A stretch of DNA of 13,456 nt, taken from contig CAYUKK010000046.1 of the NCBI GenBank assembly GCA_964445305.1, positions 1 through 13,456 on the forward strand, read 5' to 3'. Shown piece by piece: positions 1 to 7,060 of this stretch. A model generated the notes under the pieces. The model saw nothing but the letters and a program-made list of their open reading frames with translations, had not been told where the DNA came from and ran no database searches. The first letter of the stretch is position 1; every line of letters begins with the position of its first letter. The position numbers were made by a program, and so were the translations under genes. This DNA is from CAYUKK01 sp964445305. GTDB lineage: Bacteria > Acidobacteriota > Aminicenantia > Aminicenantales > UBA8522.

Positions 1-43
1 GGACTCTTCGCCTCACTTTCCTTTCCGACCCTCATCGGGTAGA

Positions 44-997
44 ATGGGCTTTGTGGAAGGCGGAAAAGATTCGATTCCCCAGCTCTTCGAGAAAGCGCTG
101 GGGAGGCCCCTCGAGCAGAGGGTGAGCCTCGGCGACTTTTCGAATTTCCGAATTGGGGGTGAGGCTGACTTCTTTTTCGCTCCCCGCTCGCCCCATGAGC
201 TTCAAACCTGTTTGCAGATGGCCCGAGGCCATGGTTTGCCCTTCTACGTCATCGGCGACGGCACGAATATCCTCTTTGATGATGAGGGCTTCCGTGGCCT
301 CATCGTCAAGAGCGAGGTCCGGGGAATCAAAGAGGATAAGGAGGGGAGGGTGGAGGCTTTCTCCGGGACATCGCTCAGCGAGCTGGTCGAGTTTGCCCTG
401 AACGAGGGATGGGAAGGTTTGGAGTTCGCGGCTGGCATCCCGGGCACAGTCGGGGGCGCTGTGTTTGGCAATGCCGGCGCTTTCGGCCGGTCGATTGGGG
501 AGTTTCTGGAGGAAGCCATCCTCCTCGATGGGAATGGTCGCAAGAGACGCGTCCAGAACGCTTACTTTGAGTTCGGCTACAGGCACTCCTCCCTCAAGAA
601 AAGCCATTGGACGCTTCTCCGAGCCGCATTCCGCTTGAGCAAAGGGGACAGAGGGAGAATCCGGGCCCAGATTGAGGAGAACCTGGAAAAGCGGAAATCC
701 CGCCACCCGTCCATCCAAACGGCTTATGCGGGAAGTTATTTCAAGAACCCTGTGCTCCCGGATGGCACCAAGGCCAGCGCCGGCTTCCTCCTCGAAAAAG
801 TGGGCGCCAAGGAATTGAGGGTGGGAGGAGCAGCCGTCTATCCAGGCCACGCCAATTTTCTCATCAACCTCGGCCAGGCCAAGGCTGCCGATGTTCTCGA
901 GCTGGCCCGGCAGCTCAAGGAGAGGGTGAAAGCAGAGTTCGGGGTGGAACTCGAGGAAGAGGTTATCTACCTCCCAGCAGATTTTTCAATGCCTTGA
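44..997 (+). CDS. murB: UDP-N-acetylenolpyruvoylglucosamine reductase (MurB)
   Basis: This cytoplasmic FAD enzyme reduces UDP-GlcNAc-enolpyruvate to UDP-MurNAc with NADPH, the second committed step of peptidoglycan precursor synthesis. The 317-residue protein has the family landmarks in order: the FAD-binding GDGTN (71-75), the glycine-rich GIPGTVGGAVFGNAG (131-145), the YR pair (179-180), the catalytic serine in GSYFKNP (Ser231) and the C-terminal glutamate in LEEEV (Glu306). Length is normal. The start is an ATG without a clear Shine-Dalgarno site. A TAG in another frame ends one base before it, so it may be translated by coupling to an upstream gene cut off by the window edge. Its last 35 bases overlap the 3' end of the opposing DUF2520 gene. 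murA lies nearby on the other strand. Identification is firm; the exact start is less so. Confidence 0.96.
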   Translation: MGFVEGGKDSIPQLFEKALGRPLEQRVSLGDFSNFRIGGEADFFFAPRSPHELQTCLQMARGHGLPFYVIGDGTNILFDDEGFRGLIVKSEVRGIKEDKEGRVEAFSGTSLSELVEFALNEGWEGLEFAAGIPGTVGGAVFGNAGAFGRSIGEFLEEAILLDGNGRKRRVQNAYFEFGYRHSSLKKSHWTLLRAAFRLSKGDRGRIRAQIEENLEKRKSRHPSIQTAYAGSYFKNPVLPDGTKASAGFLLEKVGAKELRVGGAAVYPGHANFLINLGQAKAADVLELARQLKERVKAEFGVELEEEVIYLPADFSMP

Positions 998-1826
998 TTT
1001 TTGGCTGCGTCAAGCCGCTTTTTTTCGCCTGCTTCAAAGCCAGACGTGAAAGAGATCGATAAGCTTCCGTGAGCTCGGGCCGGGAGCTTAATGCCTGGAG
1101 ATGTTTTTGGATCGAGGATATATCGCCCCGGACAACAGGACCGGTCAGGGCAGAGGGAGTGTCAAGTTCCTTAACATTCTGTAAAGTCCCTTCGACAAGC
1201 GGGAAGAGAAGACGGCGGGACTGGGAAGCTTGGATTCCTGCGTCGCGCAGGAGCTGAAGAGCCGCATCGAGGAGAACGATGAAAAACCCGGAGGCGATGC
1301 TACAGGCTGCATGATAAGTGGGTTTGCTTTCGGCCTGGAGGAAGAAAGGACGAGCGCCGAGCTCGTGAGCAAGGGTCGTTGCCAGTCGGCATGCCTTTCT
1401 ATCGCCCTCAATCCCGACATAGACTCCCGCCCAGCGGGAGACGGGCGTTTTCTTCAAGGGGAAGGACTGGACAGGATGGAAGGAGGCAATCGCCGCGCCT
1501 TTTTTCTGAAGCGGAGCCAGGACACTGGCGGGGAGGAGGCCGCTCGTATGGAAGACCGTTTTCCTCGCCCACGCAACCCGGGTTTGGGCCAGGCTCTTGG
1601 CGACGAGGGGGATTTTTTCGTCGGGGAGGCAGAGAAAAAGGATATCGGCCAGCCTGGCTGCCCGGGCGTTATCGATGAGGACGGCGCCTTGCCCGATGAT
1701 GCCTCGACTTTGGCGGGCTGAGGCGAGCCTCCGGCAGGTGAGGGCCCTAAGGGTGTGACCCTTAGCGACCAAAGCGAACCCCAGACTTGTGCCCAGACGG
1801 CCTGCGCCGATGATGGCAAACTCCAC
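963..1826 (-). CDS. Rossmann-like and DUF2520 domain protein
   Basis: This is a 287-residue soluble protein of the Rossmann-like/DUF2520 family, related in fold to F420-dependent NADP oxidoreductases and short NAD(P)-binding dehydrogenases. The substrate is unknown. The N-terminus carries a dinucleotide-binding GAGRLG (7-12). The DUF2520 part shows FHPVQSFP (116-123), YHAACSIASG (171-180), which opens the helical domain, and LTGPVVRGD (227-235), all typical of the family. The start is a GTG at 1824-1826, preceded by AGAAGGAA at a normal distance. It is the last gene of a probable murA-hydrolase-DUF2520 operon, 18 bp after the hydrolase stop. Its 3' end overlaps murB tail-to-tail by 35 bp. Family assignment is good. 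A redox role is inferred from the fold only, and the operon does not prove a role in wall synthesis. Confidence 0.88.
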   Translation of the reverse strand: MEFAIIGAGRLGTSLGFALVAKGHTLRALTCRRLASARQSRGIIGQGAVLIDNARAARLADILFLCLPDEKIPLVAKSLAQTRVAWARKTVFHTSGLLPASVLAPLQKKGAAIASFHPVQSFPLKKTPVSRWAGVYVGIEGDRKACRLATTLAHELGARPFFLQAESKPTYHAACSIASGFFIVLLDAALQLLRDAGIQASQSRRLLFPLVEGTLQNVKELDTPSALTGPVVRGDISSIQKHLQALSSRPELTEAYRSLSRLALKQAKKSGLTQPKIKALKNLLGGR

Positions 1827-1844
1827 GTTGTTCCTTCTGCGTCC

Positions 1845-2498
1845 CTATAAGCGGAAGGATTCGCCGGGCTTGAGGACGATGACTTCGGCCAGGTTACCGA
1901 CACGCCTCTTAAATTCCTGAGGGTCGGATTGGACAATCGGGAAAGTTCCGTAATGGATGGGGATGACTCGCTTCGTCTGGACAAATTCAACGGCCTTGAC
2001 CGCCGAAGGAATGCCCATCGTATACCGGTCGCCGATGGGGATAAAGCTCAAATCGGGATGGAAGAACTCGCCGATGATTTTCATGTCCATGGTCAAGCCG
2101 GTATCTCCGGCGTGGTAGAGACGCAACCCGTCCATTTCGACGACCACCCCAGCCGCGCAGCCTTTTTCGGCCGAATGGAGAGCAGGCACCATATGGACCT
2201 TGACGCCCTTGACCTCGACCGTTCCGCCGATGTTCATCCCTTCGGCCGCTATGCCCTCGGCCTGGGCATCGACAGCGACCTCGTGGATGCCAACGATAGT
2301 CGCCCCTGTTTTCTTGGCCAGGGCGAAAGCGTCCCCTGTATGGTCGCCGTGGCAATGGGTGACGATGATGATATCGGCCTTGCCGATTTCACCCGCGCTC
2401 TTGGCGGCCGCCGGGTTGCCGGTGAGGAAGGGGTCAATCAAGACCGTCCTCGAGCCCTTGATTTCGACGGCGGCATGACCCAACCAGGTAATTTCCAT
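1845..2498 (-). CDS. UPF0173 family metal-dependent hydrolase
   Basis: This 217-residue metallo-beta-lactamase-fold protein belongs to the UPF0173 (YtkL-like) group, whose members are metal-dependent hydrolases without a well-established substrate. Visible landmarks are the opening WLGHAAVEI (5-13), the two-metal motif HCHGDH (48-53), a histidine in ALHSA (106-110), the metal-bridging GDTG (131-134), and a final histidine in PIHYGTFP (180-187). Size matches the family and no signal peptide is present, so it should be cytoplasmic. The start is supported by AAAGGAGG shortly before the ATG. It follows murA by 21 bp and precedes the DUF2520 gene by 18 bp on the same strand, so the three are probably co-transcribed. 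The sequence does not show what it hydrolyses. Confidence 0.93.
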   Translation of the reverse strand: MEITWLGHAAVEIKGSRTVLIDPFLTGNPAAAKSAGEIGKADIIIVTHCHGDHTGDAFALAKKTGATIVGIHEVAVDAQAEGIAAEGMNIGGTVEVKGVKVHMVPALHSAEKGCAAGVVVEMDGLRLYHAGDTGLTMDMKIIGEFFHPDLSFIPIGDRYTMGIPSAVKAVEFVQTKRVIPIHYGTFPIVQSDPQEFKRRVGNLAEVIVLKPGESFRL

Positions 2499-2519
2499 AG
2501 TCCATCCTCCTTTGCCAGG

Positions 2520-3782
2520 TTAGTTTCTTATGCGTTCGATAGTCGCACCGAGGAGCTTGAGCTTGGCTTCAATCCTCTCGTAGCCGCGGTCGAGATGCTC
2601 TACTTCGTTGATGACCGTTTCGCCGCTGGCGATAAGGCCAGCCAGGATGAGGGAAGCGGAAGCTCTCAAGTCGGTGGCGATAACCTCTGCCCCGGAAAGA
2701 GGCGTCTTGCCCTTGACGATGGCTTTATCGCCTCGGACCTCGATGTTCGCGCCGAGACGGAGAAGCTCGTTGACATGGGAGAAGCGCCGGTCAAAGATGG
2801 TCTCGGTGATGATGGAAATCCCCGAAGCCTGCGTCATCAGGACCATGAACTGGGCCTGCATGTCCGTTGGAAAACCGGGGTAGGGCGAGGTGGTGATGTC
2901 CTGGGGCTTGATTTCCGGACTTCCCACGACGCGGAGGGTGTGGGCATCCACAGCCTCAATCCTCGCTCCTGAAAAAGCGAGCCTTTCAATGATGGTCGTC
3001 AGGTGGCGGGGCTCGACGTTCTCCAGGATGATATCTCCCTGGGAGAGGGCTCCAGCAACAAGGAAGGTGCCCGCCTCGATTCGGTCCGGGATGATATCGT
3101 GGGTCGCTCCGCCAAGCTCTTTGACGCCACGAACCCGGATGACTTCCTCGCCGATGCCGTCGATCCGGGCGCCCATCTTGACGAGAAGCTCGCACAGGTT
3201 GACGACCTCGGGTTCGAGGGCGCAGTTGCGGAGGAGCGTTTCTCCCTGGGCGAGGGTAGCGGCCATGAGCAGGTTCTCGGTGCCACCGACCGTTTTTTTC
3301 TCGAATTCAATTACCGCCCCCCGCAGCCGGGCGGCTTCGGCTTTGATGTAGCCGTGTTCGAGGGTGATCGAAGCGCCCAGTTTCTGCATGCCGCTGATGT
3401 GGAGGTCGATGGGGCGCGAGCCGATGGCGCACCCGCCGGGCAGGGCAACGACGGCTTTCCCGTAGCGGGCCAGAAGTGGTCCTAAAACCAGGATGGAAGC
3501 TCGCATCGAGCGGACGAGCTCATAGGAGGCCTCGTCGGAGACAATCCGCTTGGCACGGATGGAAATAGAATTATCCTTGAGCTTGGAACGGGCCCCGAGC
3601 TCTTCGACGAGGGTCAGGATGGTGAAGACATCCTTCACCCGGGGGATGTTATGGAGATGCAGAGGTTCTTCCGTGAGGAGGGAGGCGGCGATGGCCGGCA
3701 GCACGGCGTTTTTCGAGCCGCTGATCCTTACTTTTCCCCTCAGCCGGAGAGAATGATCACCCAGGATTTTGATTTTTTCCAT
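2520..3782 (-). CDS. murA: UDP-N-acetylglucosamine 1-carboxyvinyltransferase (MurA)
   Basis: MurA transfers enolpyruvate from phosphoenolpyruvate to UDP-GlcNAc, the first committed step of peptidoglycan synthesis in the cytoplasm. MurB at the left of the window catalyses the next step. The 420-residue protein has the substrate-binding Lys24-Asn25 in SGSKNAVLPA, the active-site cysteine Cys118 in PGGCAIGSRPIDLH, the catalytic Asp307 in PGFPTDMQAQ and Arg399 in LDRGYER. Because Cys118 is a cysteine and not an aspartate, the enzyme is expected to be of the fosfomycin-sensitive type; this is inference from the family. No Shine-Dalgarno site precedes the ATG. A good -10 candidate ends only 8 bases before it, suggesting a leaderless or nearly leaderless message. 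It heads the probable operon with the UPF0173 hydrolase and the DUF2520 protein, and diverges from the aldehyde dehydrogenase gene. Confidence 0.97.
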   Translation of the reverse strand: MEKIKILGDHSLRLRGKVRISGSKNAVLPAIAASLLTEEPLHLHNIPRVKDVFTILTLVEELGARSKLKDNSISIRAKRIVSDEASYELVRSMRASILVLGPLLARYGKAVVALPGGCAIGSRPIDLHISGMQKLGASITLEHGYIKAEAARLRGAVIEFEKKTVGGTENLLMAATLAQGETLLRNCALEPEVVNLCELLVKMGARIDGIGEEVIRVRGVKELGGATHDIIPDRIEAGTFLVAGALSQGDIILENVEPRHLTTIIERLAFSGARIEAVDAHTLRVVGSPEIKPQDITTSPYPGFPTDMQAQFMVLMTQASGISIITETIFDRRFSHVNELLRLGANIEVRGDKAIVKGKTPLSGAEVIATDLRASASLILAGLIASGETVINEVEHLDRGYERIEAKLKLLGATIERIRN

Positions 3783-3790
3783 CCGAGTTG

Positions 3791-3819
3791 ATTTTAAAAT
3801 AACGGGAGTTGAATTTCAA
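3791..3819 (-). promoter_or_regulatory. Candidate sigma-70 promoter of murA
   Basis: On the minus strand TTGAAA (3814-3819) is followed after exactly 17 bases by TAAAAT (3791-3796). The -10 edge lies 8 bases from the murA ATG at 3782, so transcription would begin at or within one or two bases of the start codon. It is inferred from sequence only. Confidence 0.5.
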
Positions 3820-3837
3820 GGAAGGGTGGGCTAAGAT
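3809..3837 (+). promoter_or_regulatory. Candidate sigma-70 promoter of the aldehyde dehydrogenase gene
   Basis: TTGAAT (3809-3814), a 17-base spacer and TAAGAT (3832-3837) match the consensus at four of six positions in each hexamer. The start point would be near 3844, about 22 bases before the ATG at 3866. The -35 forms a palindrome, TTGAATTTCAA (3809-3819), with the -35 of the opposing murA promoter. Confidence 0.4.
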
Positions 3838-3865
3838 GGCGCTACTCGGGAAAGGAGGAGAGACC

Positions 3866-5278
3866 ATGAAAATGCTCATCGGCGACCGATGGGTCGATAA
3901 GGACGAGAAAATCGAAGTCCGCAATCCCTATAACGACGAGCTTGTTGACACCGTGCCGAGCGGCGATAAAGAGGATGTGGAGGCGGCGCTTCGGGCAGCC
4001 GAGGAGGGGTTCAAGATCAACCGGGATTTGCCCGTCCATGAGCGGATAGCCATCCTTTATCGCGCCGCGGAGATCCTGCGGCGGCGTCAGGAGGAGTTCG
4101 CTCGGACCATCGCTACCGAGGGAAGCAAGACCATCCGGGAAGCGCGAAAGGAAGCGAGCCGGTGTGTCGACACCATCACCATCTCGGCCGAGGAAGCCCG
4201 GCGCATCGTGGGCGAGACGATTCCCTTTGATAGCCGTCCGGGCTCGGAGAACCGCGTCGGGTATTATTACCGTTTTCCGATCGGAATTATCGCCGCCATC
4301 ACCCCGTTCAACGACCCCCTCAACCTCGTGGCCCACAAGGTCGGACCAGCCATCGCCGGCGGAAACGCTGTTGTCCTTAAGCCGGCCACCGTCACGCCCC
4401 TCTCGGCGCTCAAGCTGGGCGAAGTGCTGATGGAAGCGGGGCTTCCCTGGAAAATTCTCAACATCGTCACCGGATATGCGTCGCGCATCGCCGATTATCT
4501 TGTCACTGACCCGCGCGTGCGGATGATTTCCTTTACTGGCGGGACAGAGGCGGGACTCGACATTGTCCGCAAGGCTGGGCTCAAAAAGATAGGCATGGAG
4601 CTCGGCTCCAACTCGCCGGTCATCGTCATGGATGATGCCGATTTGGAAAAAGCGGTTGAGCTTTCCGTTTCGGGTGCGTTCTGGGCGGTTGGCCAGAATT
4701 GCATCGGGGTGCAGCGAATCTATATCCACGAGGCGGTTTATGATGAGTTTGAGCGCCGCTTTGTCGAGCGGACAAGGAAGATGAAGGTCGGCTACCAGCT
4801 CGATGAGGCAACTGACATGGGGCCGATGATAACCGAAGCCGAGGCAGTCCGCGTCGAGGAGTGGGTCAAGGAGGCGGTAGCCATGGGCGCGGAGCTTCTC
4901 ACGGGCGGACGGAGGAAGGGGACGCTTTTCGAGCCGACCGTCTTCCGGAACATGCCGGAGGCGGCTAAGTTGAATTGTGAGGAAGTTTTCGGGCCTGTCG
5001 TCAATCTTTATAAGGTTTCCTCTCTCGAGGAAGCCATCCGGCTCGCCAACAGGGTTAAGTACGGTCTTCACGGGGCCATCTTCACCCGCAGCCTGGACCA
5101 TGCCTTCAAGGCCATCCGGGAGCTCGAGGTCGGCGGCGTCATCGTCAACGATTCGACGGATTACCGCATCGACATGATGCCCTTTGGCGGAGTCAAGTGG
5201 AGCGGGTTAGGCCGGGAAGGAATCAAATTTGCCCTCCTCGAGATGACGGAGCCAAAAGTCGTCTGCTTTAACCTGTGA
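3866..5278 (+). CDS. NAD(P)-dependent aldehyde dehydrogenase (ALDH superfamily)
   Basis: This cytoplasmic enzyme is expected to oxidise an aldehyde to the acid with NAD or NADP. The 470-residue protein shows the catalytic set: Asn149 in TPFNDP, the cofactor-contacting Lys172 in VLKPAT, FTGGTEAG (223-230), the general-base Glu245 in MELGSN, the nucleophile Cys279 in GQNCIG and Glu373 in EEVFGPV. The position after Lys172 where NAD-preferring members often carry Glu is Thr here (KPATVTP), so NADP use is possible. The pattern GQNCIGVQRIYIH recalls the lactaldehyde, phosphonoacetaldehyde and GapN-like branches, but the substrate cannot be assigned. I chose ATG 3866 because AAAGGAGGAG (3851-3860) sits just upstream. 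The open frame extends back to a TTG at 3809, but that overlaps the promoter candidate. It is a monocistronic gene converging on the nucleotidase gene. Confidence 0.93.
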   Translation: MKMLIGDRWVDKDEKIEVRNPYNDELVDTVPSGDKEDVEAALRAAEEGFKINRDLPVHERIAILYRAAEILRRRQEEFARTIATEGSKTIREARKEASRCVDTITISAEEARRIVGETIPFDSRPGSENRVGYYYRFPIGIIAAITPFNDPLNLVAHKVGPAIAGGNAVVLKPATVTPLSALKLGEVLMEAGLPWKILNIVTGYASRIADYLVTDPRVRMISFTGGTEAGLDIVRKAGLKKIGMELGSNSPVIVMDDADLEKAVELSVSGAFWAVGQNCIGVQRIYIHEAVYDEFERRFVERTRKMKVGYQLDEATDMGPMITEAEAVRVEEWVKEAVAMGAELLTGGRRKGTLFEPTVFRNMPEAAKLNCEEVFGPVVNLYKVSSLEEAIRLANRVKYGLHGAIFTRSLDHAFKAIRELEVGGVIVNDSTDYRIDMMPFGGVKWSGLGREGIKFALLEMTEPKVVCFNL

Positions 5279-5320
5279 GCACGGCGGCGCGCTCTCCTCT
5301 TGCGTTATTCTATCAGTTCG

Positions 5321-6886
5321 CTATTGCTTGATTTCTCTAATCCGTCCTTCCACGACGGCATCGATAACCCGATGTTGTTCTAGCCATTCCATGAGGGTCA
5401 TGTCCAGGAGAAAGCCGGTGTTGAGGGGATTTTCCACGGCAAACCCGAAGTATTTTTCCTTGGCGTGGCTGACCAAATAATCGTTGGAGACAATAGTATA
5501 AGATTTATCCGGCAAGAGCACTTTTCCGGACCTGACGACAATCTCTCCGCCCACCTCCACCTCGAAAACTCTCTCTCCGTAGGGTTGGGCTGACTTCGGA
5601 TAATAACTATACCTGAGGCCAGAAACCTGGAGCCTATCCCAGCCTCTCTCGACGTCGTGCTCGAGAACCGCCTTGAGCTGCTGGCCGCTGAGGCGGAAGA
5701 CGACAAGGAAGTTATGGAAGGGAGACATGTTGAAAATGTCGGCTCTTTTCACGGGCCCGGCTGGGATATCGGCTCTGATTCCCCGGCTGTTGTGGAAGGC
5801 GATCTGGGCGCCCGTTTTCCAGCGCATGACATCGGTTATCCAGTTCCCGAGCGCGGCTTCGCCGTGGCCTCCCGTTCCCGGATATTCTCCCGCAGGCAGG
5901 TCCACTTTGGCTTCCCCGATGACCTTGGCGTATTCAGCGCCGATAGATTCCTCGACTTCCCGAACGAGTTCTGCCACAGCCGGCGAGGGCTTGAGGTCGA
6001 TATCGGCCCAGAGCCAGATGAGGTCGTGGGTATAACTCTTCACTCTATCCTTTTCGACCTTGACTTTTAGGTAGCCCAGGGTTCTCTGGTGGCCAAAAGT
6101 CGAACTGACGAGCACGCCGTTGACTTCAGCAAACTTCCCGTCCTCGGCCGCGGCCAGGACGATGTCGATGCCGGGGACGGTCTTGGCGATGCGCACAGCC
6201 TGGCTGAACCAGCCGTGAGAAACGACGATGATGAAGTCTGTCCGTTTGTCTAGCTCGGGAATATAGGACTTGAGCGTGGGGATGATGGGCTCGACAGCCA
6301 GACCTTCGACCTTATCCAGCTGCACCTCACTGAGGAAATGCTCTTCCATGACGGCAATCACACCCACCTTGATTCGACCGACCTTGAAGACATGGTAGGG
6401 CTCGGCCGCGAAAAGCTGGCCGCTTTCCTTATAGATGATATTAGCCATGATGGTGGGGAACTTGGCCAGCCGGGAAAGGGCGATGGTGTTTTCCTGACCC
6501 CTGTCAAAATCATGGTTTCCAAGACACCAGGCATCGTAGCCAAGCCTGTTCAGGAACTCGACCATTGCCCCGCCAACAGCACCCCCGTATTCTATCTCCG
6601 TGGCCAGGGTCCCCGTCATGATGTCTCCCGCTTCGATCACGAAGACGTTCTTTTCGGCGGCCCTGATTTCGTTCAGGTAATGACTCGTCGCCTCCATGCC
6701 GCCGACCAGTCGGCCGTTGTTTTCGTGGTTGAGGTGGTAGGGCTTAAAAGTGCCGTGGGTGTCGTGGGAGAAAAGAATGACAACCTCCTCGGAGCGCGGC
6801 TGGCAGGCCGTGATGAGGGCCAACGCCACGGCCAGAACCAGGGCTAAGAAAGTCTGGCCGCATTTTTTCATTAATATGGTATGCAT
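5321..6886 (-). CDS. 5'-nucleotidase/UshA-family metallophosphoesterase, probable lipoprotein
   Basis: Members of this family hydrolyse nucleotides or UDP-sugars outside the cytoplasm. The 521-residue protein opens with a hydrophobic signal and a lipobox-like ITAC (Cys28), so it is probably lipid-anchored. The metallophosphoesterase domain shows SHDTHG (Asp42, His44), EAGDIMTG (Asp88), GNHDFD (Asn124, His125) and VVSHGW (His224). Where relatives carry GHxH or GHSQ as further metal ligands, this protein reads LAAAEDGK (244-251), so the second metal site looks altered. The C-terminal nucleotidase domain is intact, with NSRGIRADIPAG (366-377), NMSPFHNFL (386-394) and VSNDYLVS (466-473). The start could be the first ATG or the one five codons later; neither has a clear ribosome binding site. 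The gene ends 42 bp from the convergent aldehyde dehydrogenase. A minus-strand TATAAT lies at 7043-7048 without a good -35. Confidence 0.87.
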   Translation of the reverse strand: MHTILMKKCGQTFLALVLAVALALITACQPRSEEVVILFSHDTHGTFKPYHLNHENNGRLVGGMEATSHYLNEIRAAEKNVFVIEAGDIMTGTLATEIEYGGAVGGAMVEFLNRLGYDAWCLGNHDFDRGQENTIALSRLAKFPTIMANIIYKESGQLFAAEPYHVFKVGRIKVGVIAVMEEHFLSEVQLDKVEGLAVEPIIPTLKSYIPELDKRTDFIIVVSHGWFSQAVRIAKTVPGIDIVLAAAEDGKFAEVNGVLVSSTFGHQRTLGYLKVKVEKDRVKSYTHDLIWLWADIDLKPSPAVAELVREVEESIGAEYAKVIGEAKVDLPAGEYPGTGGHGEAALGNWITDVMRWKTGAQIAFHNSRGIRADIPAGPVKRADIFNMSPFHNFLVVFRLSGQQLKAVLEHDVERGWDRLQVSGLRYSYYPKSAQPYGERVFEVEVGGEIVVRSGKVLLPDKSYTIVSNDYLVSHAKEKYFGFAVENPLNTGFLLDMTLMEWLEQHRVIDAVVEGRIREIKQ

Positions 6887-7024
6887 TCAGCTGGATTTGG
6901 ACCCCGCGGCAGCGCCTCTTCTGTGCTCATGAACTTTTTCACTGACGTGCGGCTCGCCGGCATCAGCGAGAAGCATGGATTGTCGACAGCCAAAAATCAA
7001 AGAAAATTTATTTAACCCATTAAC

Positions 7025-7050
7025 CCTATAGAGCCGATATAAATTATAGG
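7025..7050. repeat. AT-rich inverted repeat downstream of the PLP enzyme gene
   Basis: CCTATA (7025-7030) and TATAGG (7045-7050) form a perfect 6-base inverted repeat around a 14-base loop, beginning 10 bases past the PLP enzyme stop codon. On the minus strand no U-tract follows directly, so it is at best a weak terminator. It may instead surround a -10-like TATAAT for the nucleotidase gene. A short direct repeat, TTAACCC, occurs at 7012-7018 and 7020-7026. Role unknown. Confidence 0.35.
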
Positions 7051-7060
7051 AAAACAAATT

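Noticed and set aside
1..42. An open frame GLFASLSFPTLIG ending in TAG one base before murB, possibly the tail of an upstream gene
   Set aside because: Only 13 codons are visible and no family can be recognised, so it is not listed as a gene.
1929..2972. A 347-codon plus-strand open frame across the UPF0173 and murA genes
   Set aside because: It spans two well-supported opposite-strand genes and their junction and encodes no recognisable domain.
3842..5101. A 419-codon open frame antisense to the aldehyde dehydrogenase
   Set aside because: It lies wholly opposite a clear gene, has no recognisable motifs, and such antisense frames are expected in GC-rich coding DNA.
5279..5320. A terminator between the convergent aldehyde dehydrogenase and nucleotidase genes
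   Set aside because: Only a poor GC-rich stem is possible and no T-run follows it.
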